In this document: positions 35,187 to 43,148 of the stretch, in pieces
How positions within the stretch are numbered: the stretch's first letter is position 1
How the letters are laid out: the number at the start of each line of letters is the position of its first letter
NCBI GenBank assembly: GCA_948630815.1
Contig: CAPIEU010000011.1
Location: forward strand, 1-54,958
Length of the DNA: 54,958 nucleotides
Direction of reading: 5' to 3'
Source of the DNA: an uncultured Clostridia bacterium
GTDB taxonomy: Bacteria; Bacillota; Clostridia; TANB77; CAG-508
The notes under the pieces: model-generated
The model's database searches: none
Seen by the model: the letters and a program-made list of their open reading frames with translations, nothing else
What the model was told of the DNA's origin: nothing
Position numbers and translations under genes: made by a program

Positions 35187-35215
35187 TTTACAAAAATATT
35201 CTTTTATGATATTAT
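35187..35215 (+). promoter_or_regulatory. Promoter of the DUF1064 gene
   Basis: TTTACA, 17-base spacer, TATTAT, about 30 bases before the gene. Confidence 0.6.
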
Positions 35216-35245
35216 CATTATAAATTAGTAAAGAAGGATTAAGAT

Positions 35246-35599
35246 ATGGAACATTGGACGGTTGAAGATTATAAAGAATTTAATAATAAGGTAACAAAAA
35301 AAACGAAATATAGAGCTAATAAAACATCAGTAGATGGACATACATTTGATAGTAAAAAAGAAGCAGAGTATTATTGTGATTTGAAAATGAGATTACAAGC
35401 AAACGATATAAAAGGATTTTGTTTACAACCGATTTTTATGTTAGCACCAGGGCTTAGATATAAGCCAGATTTTATAGTGTTCAACAATGACAATACTACT
35501 GAAGTTATAGATGTTAAAGGATATAAAACAAAAGAATATATTGCAAAAAAGAAAGTATTTGAAGAAAAGTATAATTTAAAAATCACAGAAATTAATTAA
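35246..35599 (+). CDS. DUF1064 family protein, phage-type nuclease-like
   Basis: 117 residues with the DUF1064 (PF06356) pattern: KYRANKTSVDGHTFDSKKEAEYY, LQPIFMLAPGLRYKPDFIVF and EVIDVKGYKTKEYIAKKK. The E...PDF...DVKG arrangement resembles the PD-(D/E)XK nuclease core, and the family is usually phage-encoded (a Holliday-junction resolvase-like role has been suggested). RBS AAGAAGGA. It is a lone phage-type gene next to the methylase remnant, so probably cargo or debris of the same insertion, but its frame and promoter are intact. Its own promoter may now also drive adk and downstream genes. Confidence 0.82.
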   Translation: MEHWTVEDYKEFNNKVTKKTKYRANKTSVDGHTFDSKKEAEYYCDLKMRLQANDIKGFCLQPIFMLAPGLRYKPDFIVFNNDNTTEVIDVKGYKTKEYIAKKKVFEEKYNLKITEIN

Positions 35600-35636
35600 A
35601 ATTACTTGAATAATTATAAAAAAAGTTATATATTAG

Positions 35637-35660
35637 TTAGGGTATCTTTTGATACCCTAA
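35637..35660. other. Perfect 10-bp stem-loop before adk
   Basis: TTAGGGTATC/GATACCCTAA with a TTTT loop, 26 bases upstream of the adk start and without a T run. A processing or regulatory hairpin is possible. Confidence 0.5.
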
Positions 35661-35686
35661 AAATAATTATAAGGGAGTTTAAAAAT

Positions 35687-36349
35687 ATGAATATTATTAT
35701 GATGGGTGCTCAAGGAACTGGAAAAGGAACAGTAGCAGGAATATTAAGTGAAAATACAGGCTGGCCACAAATTTCAACAGGAGATATATTTAGAAAAAAT
35801 GTAGAAGAACAAACAGAATTGGGAATTAAAGCAAATAAATATATGACATCTGGAAATTTAGTTCCAGATGAAATTACAGTACCTATGGTTGCAAATAGAT
35901 TAAATGAAGAAGATGCAAAAGATGGTTTTATTTTAGATGGTTTCCCAAGAACAATTGCACAAGCTGAAAAATTAGATGAAATATTAAAAGAAAAAAATAG
36001 AAAAATTGAATTAGTAATAAATTTAACAACGCCAAGAGAAGAAACAATCGAAAGAATATTAACAAGAAGAGTATGTTCAAATCAAGAATGTAAGGCAACA
36101 TATAATTTAGTTATGCATCCACCAAAGGTAGAGGGTATATGTGATAAATGTGGTGCAGAACTTGTTCAAAGAAAAGATGATTCATCAAGAGAGTCTATAA
36201 ATAAAAGACTAGAAATATATGACACACAAACAGCTCCGCTAGTAGAATATTACGAGAAAAAAGGAGTTTTAAGAACAGAAGAAGTAAGTTTAAAAATAAA
36301 TCGTTTAGGAAATGATGTTGCAAAAGATGTTCTAAAAGATATAAAATAA
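35687..36349 (+). CDS. adk: Adenylate kinase, zinc-type LID
   Basis: Interconverts ATP, AMP and ADP in the cytoplasm. ATG 35687 is chosen from AAGGGAG just upstream. 220 residues: P-loop GAQGTGKGTVAG, STGDIFRKNV AMP-binding region, LDGFPRTIAQAEKL, and the LID zinc site. The first cysteine pair is spaced CSNQEC (CX4C) rather than the usual CX2C, the second is CDKC. The gene follows the inserted DUF1064 gene instead of secY. Confidence 0.96.
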   Translation: MNIIMMGAQGTGKGTVAGILSENTGWPQISTGDIFRKNVEEQTELGIKANKYMTSGNLVPDEITVPMVANRLNEEDAKDGFILDGFPRTIAQAEKLDEILKEKNRKIELVINLTTPREETIERILTRRVCSNQECKATYNLVMHPPKVEGICDKCGAELVQRKDDSSRESINKRLEIYDTQTAPLVEYYEKKGVLRTEEVSLKINRLGNDVAKDVLKDIK

Positions 36350-36363
36350 TTAAGTAAAGCTGC

Positions 36364-36398
36364 CTGAAGAGTGGGCGATTAAAATCGCTCCTACAATG
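36364..36398. repeat. GTAGGGGCG-type palindrome between adk and map
   Basis: GGGCGATTAAAATCGCTCC, a short GC-rich inverted repeat related to those at 9476 and 21528. Confidence 0.5.
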
Positions 36399-36433
36399 GT
36401 TTTTATATATTTATAGGAAGGAACGAAACAATA

Positions 36434-37204
36434 ATGGTAGACATTAAATCGAAAAGAGAAATTGAACTAATGAAAGAGGTTTGCCGAATTACAGCATTAA
36501 CACATGAAGCAATTAAAAATGCAATTAAACCAGGAATATCAACAAAGGAATTAGATATAATAGCAGAAAAAACTATAAGGGAAAATGGCGGAATTCCAGC
36601 TCAAAAGGGTTATCCAAGTGGAGAAAAAGGAATTCCACCTTTTCCTGCTTCAATCTGTGCATCTATTAATGATGAAGTAATACATGGAATACCATCTAAT
36701 AGAGTTAAATTAAAAGAAGGAGATATAATAAGCATAGATTTAGTTTCATACAAAAATGGATTTAATGGAGATGCTGCTAGAACTTATATAGTAGGAAAAG
36801 GAAGTAAAAATGCTGAGAGATTAGTTGAAATTACAAAACAAGCATTTTTTGAAGGAATAAAATATGCAAAGGCAGGTAATAGAATAGGAGATGTTTGCCA
36901 CGCAATAGGAGAATTCGTAGAAAAGAATGGATATAGTGTTGTAAAAGAATTTCAAGGACATGGAATAGGAAGACAAATGCATGAAGAGCCAGGAATACCA
37001 AATTACGGAAAAGCTGGAAAAGGTATAAGACTTGAACCTGGTATGACTCTAGCAATAGAACCAATGGTAATAGAAAAAAAGCCAGATGTTTTAATATTAG
37101 ATGATGGATGGACAATCATAACAGAAGATGGAAGTTTATCAGCACATTATGAAAATACAATTTTAATTACAGAAAAAGAGCCAGAAATATTGACAATTAT
37201 TTAA
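36434..37204 (+). CDS. map: Methionine aminopeptidase, type I
   Basis: Removes the initiator methionine from nascent proteins. 256 residues with the five metal ligands in the expected places: DLVSYKNGFNGDAART (two Asp), GHGIGRQMHEEPG (His), AIEPMV (Glu) and ENTILIT (Glu). RBS AGGAAGGAACG. It uses CGA as an arginine codon (EVCRIT), showing that CGA, unlike CGG, is read normally in this genome. Confidence 0.96.
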   Translation: MVDIKSKREIELMKEVCRITALTHEAIKNAIKPGISTKELDIIAEKTIRENGGIPAQKGYPSGEKGIPPFPASICASINDEVIHGIPSNRVKLKEGDIISIDLVSYKNGFNGDAARTYIVGKGSKNAERLVEITKQAFFEGIKYAKAGNRIGDVCHAIGEFVEKNGYSVVKEFQGHGIGRQMHEEPGIPNYGKAGKGIRLEPGMTLAIEPMVIEKKPDVLILDDGWTIITEDGSLSAHYENTILITEKEPEILTII

Positions 37205-37391
37205 TTGTGTTATATAATGTTTAAGCTAATTGTGTAGACGAGACTTAAACAAAGCTGAATAGGTAGTTTTGTTCTCGCCAATTTGAGTTTCATAGTGAAG
37301 AGATGAAACTTCAAAGGCATAGAGATTATAACATTTTTAGATAATAAAAATTTTGTAGAAATTTATAATTATCTAATATATTATTTAGGGA
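37205..37391. other. Non-coding spacer map-infA with hairpins
   Basis: No gene. Contains a GTTTAAG/CTTAAAC inverted repeat near 37220, and a GAGTTTCAT/ATGAAACTTC hairpin near 37284. It could be an infA leader; no known class recognised. Confidence 0.35.
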
Positions 37392-37400
37392 GTGAGTACG

Positions 37401-37619
37401 TTGGCAAAAGAGGATATAATCGAGGTAGAAGGTACTGTTGTAGAAACATTACCAAATACAAATTTTAAAGTTGAACTTGAAAATGGACACCAAATATTGG
37501 CTCATATTTCTGGGAAACTTAGAATGAATTATATTAAAATATTACCAGGAGATAAAGTTAAGGTTGAATTATCACCATATGATTTATCAAGAGGCAGAAT
37601 TACATGGAGAGCTAAATAA
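37401..37619 (+). CDS. infA: Translation initiation factor IF-1
   Basis: 72 residues, one OB fold: AKEDIIEVEGTVVETLPN, FKVELENGHQILAHISGKLRMN and GDKVKVELSPYDLSRGRITWR. TTG 37401 is the start given GGGAGTGAG upstream and the family's N terminus; an ATG-like start at 37392 is not needed. Normal neighbour of map and rpmJ. Confidence 0.96.
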   Translation: MAKEDIIEVEGTVVETLPNTNFKVELENGHQILAHISGKLRMNYIKILPGDKVKVELSPYDLSRGRITWRAK

Positions 37620-37742
37620 TGAATAATTAATAATGAATGATTATTGATTATTAATTAAAAATATAGAATTTGAATAGTTAATATAAATAGTAAATAATAC
37701 AACCCAATTATTCACTATTCATTATTCACTATTAATTAATTT
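37618..37742. repeat. Second-type inverted-repeat spacer infA-rpmJ
   Basis: AATGAATAATTAATAATGAA left, TTATTCACTATTCATTATTC right; same kind as at 31812. Confidence 0.8.
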
Positions 37743-37761
37743 ACCACAGGGGGTGCAAGAG

Positions 37762-37875
37762 ATGAAAGTAAGACCATCAGTAAAACCAATTTGCGAAAAA
37801 TGCAAAGTTATAAAAAGAAAAGGAAAAATAAGAGTAATTTGCGAAAATCCTAAACACAAACAAAGACAAGGTTAA
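37762..37875 (+). CDS. rpmJ: 50S ribosomal protein L36
   Basis: 37 residues, zinc form: KVRPSVKPICEKCKVIKRKG and VICENPKHKQRQG, with ligands CxxC, C and H. RBS GGGGGTG. Too short for many gene finders but unmistakable, and in its normal place before rpsM. Confidence 0.96.
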   Translation: MKVRPSVKPICEKCKVIKRKGKIRVICENPKHKQRQG

Positions 37876-37896
37876 TTAAACAATTTTTTAGATATT

Positions 37897-37940
37897 AACA
37901 CAAAACTATGAAGCGGCTGAATAAATGATAGTTTTGTGTT
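37897..37940. other. Perfect 13-bp stem-loop after rpmJ
   Basis: AACACAAAACTAT/ATAGTTTTGTGTT with an 18-base loop containing AAGCGGCTGAA; no proper T run follows, so terminator function is uncertain. Confidence 0.5.
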
Positions 37941-38049
37941 TATATACATTTATGCTGAACTTTCTAATAAACTATATAATTAAAATACAATCCATTAATT
38001 ATATACATTTCAGTATTAGATTGTAATAGCAAAAACAAAATAAATAACA

Positions 38050-38194
38050 GTTACTTGTTCAGTTTTAAACTAATACTAAGTAGTGACACATGAATGAGAA
38101 CCCTTTTTGTTTTTTGAACTTTGTAAGAAAAACAAAAACGTTCTACATTTAGCAAAATGAAGTGGTAATGAAAAGTTATAGTATGAACAGTAAC
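38050..38194. repeat. MITE-like palindromic element, copy 3
   Basis: Ends GTTACTTGTTCAG and TGAACAGTAAC resemble the termini of copy 1; the centre is CCCTTTTTGTTTTTTGAAC paired with AAAAACAAAAACG. It lies between rpmJ and rpsM, inside the ribosomal cluster. Confidence 0.7.
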
Positions 38195-38221
38195 AAATAA
38201 AATTTGGAGGTGCTAAAATTT

Positions 38222-38590
38222 ATGGCTCGTATAGCAGGAATCGATTTACCTAGAGAAAAAAGAGTAGAAATAGGACTAACATATATCTATGGAATTGGAG
38301 TATCAAGTTCTAGAAAAATTCTTGAAGAAGCTGGAATTAATCCAGATACTAGAGTAAAAGACTTAACAGATGAAGAAGTAAATAGTATAAGAAAAGTTAT
38401 TGACGAAAAACATAAAGTAGAAGGTGACTTAAGAAGAGAAGTAGCTTTAAATATTAAAAGACTTACTGAAATCGGATGTTATAGAGGATTAAGACATAGA
38501 AGAGGACTACCTGTAAGAGGACAAAGAACAAAAACTAATGCCCGTACAAGAAAAGGTCCAAGAAAATTAGTTAGTAAAAGTAAAAAATAA
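38222..38590 (+). CDS. rpsM: 30S ribosomal protein S13
   Basis: Head protein bridging to L5. 122 residues: ARIAGIDLPREKRVEIGLTYIYGIG, CYRGLRHRRGLPVRGQRTKTNARTRKG. ATG 38222 follows GGAGGTG; the upstream ATG at 38204 would overlap the RBS. Normal. Confidence 0.97.
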   Translation: MARIAGIDLPREKRVEIGLTYIYGIGVSSSRKILEEAGINPDTRVKDLTDEEVNSIRKVIDEKHKVEGDLRREVALNIKRLTEIGCYRGLRHRRGLPVRGQRTKTNARTRKGPRKLVSKSKK

Positions 38591-38606
38591 GGAGGTATAA
38601 AACCAA

Positions 38607-39006
38607 ATGGCTAATAAAAAAACTGTAGCAAAGAAAACACCTAGAAGAAATAGAAAAAATATTGAAAAAGGTGCTGCACATATACATTCAAGTTTTAATA
38701 ATACAATAGTTACAATTACTGATACACAAGGAAATGTTATTTCTTGGGCAAGTGCTGGGGAACTAGGATTTAAAGGTTCAAGAAAATCAACACCATTTGC
38801 AGCACGGAGAAGCTGCTGAGACAGCTGCAAAAGCAGGTATGGAACATGGATTAAAATCAGTAGAAGTATTTGTAAAAGGACCAGGTTCTGGTCGTGAAGC
38901 AGCAATAAGATCATTACAAACAGCAGGTCTAGAAATAAGTGCAATTAAAGATGTAACACCAATACCACATAATGGATGTAGACCACCAAAAAGAAGAAGA
39001 GTATAG
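38607..39006 (+). CDS. rpsK: 30S ribosomal protein S11, one CGGA site
   Basis: Platform protein, essential and single copy in bacteria. The first frame reads to STPFAA and then CGG; zero-frame translation ends three codons later at a TGA. Removing the C gives TPFAAGEAAETAAKAGMEHGL and the standard C terminus VKGPGSGREAAIRSLQTAGLEI...PHNGCRPPKRRRV, for 132 residues in total. The 3' part has no RBS. An organism cannot grow without S11, so if the base is real the shift must be efficient. It is flanked by rpsM and rpsD in the normal order. Confidence 0.95.
38805..38808 (+). other. CGGA recoding site in rpsK
   Basis: Zero frame: GCA GCA CGG AGA AGC TGC TGA. +1 frame: GCA GCA GGA GAA GCT GCT GAG. 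Located at codon 67 of an essential ribosomal gene. Confidence 0.92.
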
Positions 39007-39007
39007 T

Positions 39008-39148
39008 TTAGAAATTGAAAGTTTGAGGTTAGAAGTTAGAAGAGCCAAATAAAACTTTAAACTATACTAGTAATAATGAAACATATGAGAGTTAGAATTT
39101 GAAATAGGAAGTTCAAACTTCCAACATCAAACCTCTAACATCCAAAAG
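39008..39148. repeat. Heptad inverted-repeat spacer rpsK-rpsD
   Basis: Left arm GTTTGAGGTTAGAAGTTAGA, right arm CAAACTTCCAACATCAAACC; about 60 AT-rich bases lie between. Confidence 0.7.
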
Positions 39149-39162
39149 AAAGGAGAAATAAA

Positions 39163-39789
39163 ATGGCTAGATATAAAGACGAACAATGTCGTATTTGCCG
39201 TAGAGAAGGTCAAAAGCTATTCTTAAAAGGTGAAAGATGTTATTCTGATAAATGTTCTGTTTCTAGAAGAAATTATGGACCAGGACAACATGGACAAAAG
39301 AAAGCTAAGCTTTCTGAATATGGTACTCAATTAAGAGAAAAACAAAAAACAAAATCATTCTATGGAGTAGGGGAAAAACAATTTAGAAAATACTTCGAAA
39401 TGGCTTCAAATAAAAAAGGAGTTACTGGTGAAAACTTACTTCAAATATTAGAAAGTAGATTAGATAATGTAGTTTACAGATTAGGATATGGCTCATCACG
39501 TGCTCAAGCAAGACAAATTGTAAACCATGGATTATTTGAAGTTAATGGAAGAAAAGTTGATATTGCATCATACTTAGTAAAAGCAGGAGATGTAATTGCA
39601 GTTAGAGAAACAAAAAAAGATAAAGAAATTATAAAAGTAAATGAAAGTGCAAATTCTGCAAGACCAGTACCAACATGGCTAGAAAAAGATGCTGAAAAAT
39701 TAAGTGGAAAAGTAGTAAGACTAGCATCAAGAGAAGATATAGACTTACCAGTAGAAGAACACTTAATCGTAGAGTTATACTCTAAATAG
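39163..39789 (+). CDS. rpsD: 30S ribosomal protein S4
   Basis: 16S assembly initiator and mRNA-entry protein. 208 residues with an N-terminal zinc site (CRICRREG and CYSDKC), RRNYGPGQHGQ, and the S4 RNA-binding domain ESRLDNVVYRLGYGSSRAQARQIVNHG. RBS AAAGGAGA. Normal. Confidence 0.97.
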   Translation: MARYKDEQCRICRREGQKLFLKGERCYSDKCSVSRRNYGPGQHGQKKAKLSEYGTQLREKQKTKSFYGVGEKQFRKYFEMASNKKGVTGENLLQILESRLDNVVYRLGYGSSRAQARQIVNHGLFEVNGRKVDIASYLVKAGDVIAVRETKKDKEIIKVNESANSARPVPTWLEKDAEKLSGKVVRLASREDIDLPVEEHLIVELYSK

Positions 39790-39932
39790 AAGTTGGAAAT
39801 TGGAAGTTAGAAGTTGGAAATGGATGTTGGAAATTAAGGTTTAAAGTGCACAGTTAAACAAAAGTAGTGTATAACTTTAAAACTAAAGAAAGCCAACCTT
39901 CAACCTCGAACTTCAAACCTCAAATATCCATA
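39788..39932. repeat. Heptad inverted-repeat spacer rpsD-rpoA
   Basis: GAAGTTGGAAATTGGAAGTT left arm, CAACCTTCAACCTCGAACTT right arm. Confidence 0.7.
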
Positions 39933-39944
39933 TGGGAGGTAAAA

Positions 39945-40892
39945 ATGATAGAATTTGAAAAGCCAAATATTGAATGTTTAGAAATAAATGATGATAACAA
40001 TTATGCAAAGTTTGTTTGTGAACCATTAGAAAGAGGATATGGTGTAACAATAGGAAACTCATTAAGAAGAATCCTACTTTCATCACTTCCAGGAAGTGCC
40101 ATAACAAGTGTAAAAATTGATGGAGTAGTACATGAATTTTCTACAATACCAAATGTAGTAGAAGATGTACCAGAAATAGTAATTAACTTAAAGAATGTAA
40201 GATTAAAGACATTTGATGATGAAGAAAAAATCATAAGAATTGATTTTAAAGGTGAAGGTGAAGTAAAAGCTAGTGATATCATAACAGATAGCTCAGTAGA
40301 AGTACTAAATCCAGATTTACATATAGCAACTGTTTCAGAAGGTGGACATTTAAAAATGGAAATGACAGTTGATAGAGGCAGAGGATATAATAGTGCTGCA
40401 AAAAATAAAAAAACAAACCAAGATATTTCTGTGTTACCAATAGATTCAATTTATACACCAGTTAAAAAAGTAAACTATTCAGTTGAAAATACTAGAGTTG
40501 GGCAAATGGTGGACTTTGATAAATTAATTATTGAAGTTTGGACAGATGGAAGCTTAAAAGCTGATGAAGCATTAAGCTTAGCAGCTAAAGTTATGACAGG
40601 ACATTTAGAAATATTTATAGATTTATCTGAAGCAACAAAAAATACACAAGTTATGATTGAAAAAGAAGAATCTAAAAAAGAAAAAGTATTAGAAATGTCA
40701 ATAGAAGACTTAGAGTTATCAGTTCGTTCATTCAATTGCTTAAAAAGAGCTGGAATTTCTACTGTTGAAGATTTAGCAAATAAAACTGAAGAAGAAATGA
40801 TGAAAGTAAGAAATCTAGGAAGGAAATCATTAGATGAAGTTACACATAAATTACATTCTTTAGGATTAGATTTTGCAAAAGAAGAAGAGTAG
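39945..40892 (+). CDS. rpoA: RNA polymerase alpha subunit
   Basis: Assembly platform of RNA polymerase. 315 residues: N-terminal domain (GYGVTIGNSLRRILLSSLPGSA, TDGSLKADEALSLAA) and C-terminal DNA-contacting domain (ELSVRSFNCLKRAGISTVEDL, RNLGRKSLDEVTHKLHSLGL). ATG 39945 with GGGAGGT upstream; the longer upstream frame is repeat sequence. Confidence 0.97.
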   Translation: MIEFEKPNIECLEINDDNNYAKFVCEPLERGYGVTIGNSLRRILLSSLPGSAITSVKIDGVVHEFSTIPNVVEDVPEIVINLKNVRLKTFDDEEKIIRIDFKGEGEVKASDIITDSSVEVLNPDLHIATVSEGGHLKMEMTVDRGRGYNSAAKNKKTNQDISVLPIDSIYTPVKKVNYSVENTRVGQMVDFDKLIIEVWTDGSLKADEALSLAAKVMTGHLEIFIDLSEATKNTQVMIEKEESKKEKVLEMSIEDLELSVRSFNCLKRAGISTVEDLANKTEEEMMKVRNLGRKSLDEVTHKLHSLGLDFAKEEE

Positions 40893-41002
40893 ACTTGACA
40901 AATACAAGAGTTAATAATTAAAAGCGAAATATAAGAATAGACAATGTGTCTGCTTAAATAAAATAATGAATTATTTTAAATTTTTATGAAGAGGTGAAAC
41001 AA

Positions 41003-41530
41003 GTGGCAAAAAATAGAAAATTAGGTAAACCAACTGATCAAAGATTAGCTATGCTTAAATGCTTATCAACAGACCTTATACTTCATGGAAAAATACAAAC
41101 AACTGAAACAAGAGCAAAAGAGGTAAAAGCAATAGTTGATAGTATAATAGCATTAGCTGTTAAAGAAAAAGACAATTTTGAGATGGTAGATGTTAAAGTT
41201 ATAACAGCTAAATTAGATTCTAAAGGAAATAAAGAAACAGAAAAAGTAACAAGTAAAAATGGTAAAGAATACTTAAAAGTTGTAAAAGAAGAAAAAACAG
41301 TATCAAGACAAAAAGATATGCCATCAAGATTAAATGCAAGAAAGAAAATTATGACAAAAGTTAACAAAGTAAAAGATGAAAATGGTAAAAATATCGATTT
41401 ACCAAGTAAACTATTTAATGAAATTGCACCAAAATATGCGGATAAAAATGTTGGTGGATATACAAGAATAATAAAAATAGGACAAAGAAGAGGAGATGCT
41501 GCTAAAGTAGTAATCCTAGAATTAGTTTAA
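41003..41530 (+). CDS. rplQ: 50S ribosomal protein L17 with internal insertion
   Basis: GTG 41003 is the start (GAGGTG upstream; product begins AKNRKLGKPTDQRLAMLKCL). 175 residues, while L17 is usually about 115-130. The extra stretch, about residues 50-110, is charged and lysine-rich (NKETEKVTSKNGKEYLKVVK) and separates the N-terminal helix pair from the conserved LFNEIAPKYADKNVGGYTRI end. The frame is intact. Last gene of the ribosomal cluster. Confidence 0.95.
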   Translation: MAKNRKLGKPTDQRLAMLKCLSTDLILHGKIQTTETRAKEVKAIVDSIIALAVKEKDNFEMVDVKVITAKLDSKGNKETEKVTSKNGKEYLKVVKEEKTVSRQKDMPSRLNARKKIMTKVNKVKDENGKNIDLPSKLFNEIAPKYADKNVGGYTRIIKIGQRRGDAAKVVILELV

Positions 41531-41537
41531 TTTAATA

Positions 41538-41637
41538 TTATCAAGAGTGGACGAGAGAATCGGCTTTATAACTCCACAGCAACCTAAAGTTTTTAAGGTG
41601 CTAATACCGACAAAGCAAAGAGCTTTGAATGATGATT
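41538..41637 (+). promoter_or_regulatory. SAM-I (S-box) riboswitch upstream of metK
   Basis: Shows the S-box core GCAACC...AAGGTGCTAATACC, a P4 hairpin CAAAGC/GCTTTG, and a P1 stem ATTATCA/TGATGAT closing the aptamer. The P2/P3 region (GTGGACGAGAGAATCGG) is shorter and more divergent than usual. It is followed by a terminator and then metK, the expected target: high S-adenosylmethionine should terminate transcription. Confidence 0.78.
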
Positions 41638-41655
41638 TCCTTAAAAGTTATTATT

Positions 41656-41688
41656 AAGACCTTTGCTTTAATGCAAAGGTCTTTTTAT
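41656..41688 (+). terminator. Riboswitch expression-platform terminator
   Basis: AAGACCTTTGC/GCAAAGGTCTT stem followed by T. The GCAAAG segment is similar to the P4 region, allowing alternative pairing. Confidence 0.8.
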
Positions 41689-41720
41689 GTATAGGAAGAA
41701 TAGAATTTTGGATTGTAAAT

Positions 41721-41814
41721 TAGCGACACATGAATGTAGCACTTTTTGTTTTTCGAATCTTAAAGAGAAAAACAAAAATGTCCTACATTTAGCAAGAAGG
41801 AGCGGACTTATAGG
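41721..41814. repeat. MITE-like palindromic element, copy 4
   Basis: Nearly identical to copy 5 at 47699: both run TAGCGACAC...TGAATGTAGC, a TTTTTGTTTTTCGAAT palindrome and AGCGGACTTATAG. It lies between the riboswitch terminator and the metK RBS. Confidence 0.8.
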
Positions 41815-41877
41815 CAAGTTTTTTGTAAAAGAGAAATATTAATTATAATAAAGGGAAAACAAAAAAGGAGAATTAAA

Positions 41878-43020
41878 ATGAAAAAATTATTTACTAGTGA
41901 AAGTGTAACAGAAGGACATCCAGATAAACTATGTGATTATATATCAGACAGTGTTTTAGATGCTTGCTTAAAAGAGGACAAGTATTCAAGAGTAGCCTGT
42001 GAAACAGTAGCAGGAAAGGGAGAAATATTTATAACAGGAGAAATAACATCTAATGCAAATATTGATATAGAAAAAATAGCTAGAAATGCAATAAAAGAAA
42101 TAGGATATGATAATGAAAATTTAGATATGGATTATAGAACTTGTAAAATCAATTTAAATATATCTAAGCAATCACCAGATATAGCTTTAGGAGTAGATAA
42201 ATCTTTAGAAGATAAAATAGGTGAAAATTTAGAATCTATGGGAGCAGGAGACCAAGGAATAATGTTCGGTTTTGCTTGTGATGAAACAGATGTATATATG
42301 CCTTTACCAATATATCTTGCACACAAATTATCTAAAAAATTAACAGAACTTAGAAAAAATGGAGTTATAGATTATCTAAGACCAGATGGAAAAACACAAG
42401 TAACAGTAGAATATGATGACGATAAACCTATAAGGGTAGATACAATAGTTATTTCAACACAGCATAGCGAAGACATAGATTTAGAAATATTAAGAAAAGA
42501 TATAAAAGAAAAAGTAATTAAAGAAACAGTTCCAGAAGAATTATTAGATGATAACACAAAATATTATATAAATCCAACAGGAAGATTTGTTATAGGAGGT
42601 CCACTTGGAGATAGTGGTCTAACAGGAAGAAAAATTATTGTAGATACATATGGTGGTTATAGTCGTCATGGTGGAGGAGCATTTTCAGGAAAAGATTCTA
42701 GTAAAGTTGATCGCTCTGCTGCATATATGGCAAGATTTATAGCAAAAAATATAGTAGCAAATAAACTAGCAAAAAAATGTGAAATTCAATTTAGTTATGC
42801 AATAGGAGTGGCAAAACCTGTATCAATATATGTAGATACATTTGGAACAGGTGTAGTTCCAGAAGAAGAAATAGTAGATTTAATATATAAGAAATTTGAA
42901 TTAACACCAACAGGAATAATAAACTATTTAAACTTAAGAAGTCCAATATATACTGAAACAACAAATTATGGTCACTTTGGAAAAGATGATTTACCATGGG
43001 AAAAGGTTATTAAAATTTAG
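41878..43020 (+). CDS. metK: S-adenosylmethionine synthetase
   Basis: Makes SAM from methionine and ATP. 380 residues: TSESVTEGHPDKLCDYISD start, GAGDQGIMFGFACDET, GGPLGDSGLTGRKIIVDTYGG and GGGAFSGKDSSKVDRSAAY. RBS AAAGGAGA. Controlled by the upstream SAM-I riboswitch; single-gene unit with a terminator. Confidence 0.97.
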   Translation: MKKLFTSESVTEGHPDKLCDYISDSVLDACLKEDKYSRVACETVAGKGEIFITGEITSNANIDIEKIARNAIKEIGYDNENLDMDYRTCKINLNISKQSPDIALGVDKSLEDKIGENLESMGAGDQGIMFGFACDETDVYMPLPIYLAHKLSKKLTELRKNGVIDYLRPDGKTQVTVEYDDDKPIRVDTIVISTQHSEDIDLEILRKDIKEKVIKETVPEELLDDNTKYYINPTGRFVIGGPLGDSGLTGRKIIVDTYGGYSRHGGGAFSGKDSSKVDRSAAYMARFIAKNIVANKLAKKCEIQFSYAIGVAKPVSIYVDTFGTGVVPEEEIVDLIYKKFELTPTGIINYLNLRSPIYTETTNYGHFGKDDLPWEKVIKI

Positions 43021-43057
43021 TTTATATGAGAAAAAATAAAGAATTAGAAACAAAAGT

Positions 43058-43087
43058 AGAAGTGGGATAAAATTCCCACTTCTTTTA
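43058..43087 (+). terminator. Rho-independent terminator of metK
   Basis: AGAAGTGGGA/TCCCACTTCT stem followed by T-rich sequence. Confidence 0.85.
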
Positions 43088-43148
43088 ATACTTAATGCTA
43101 GTTATAAATTTTAGGTTATCCATATTATTTATTAGTTTGAATAGTAAA

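Noticed and set aside
22204..39932. Heptad repeats between ribosomal genes as a CRISPR array
   Set aside because: Units are contiguous and degenerate without spacers, and form inverted arms; no cas genes nearby.
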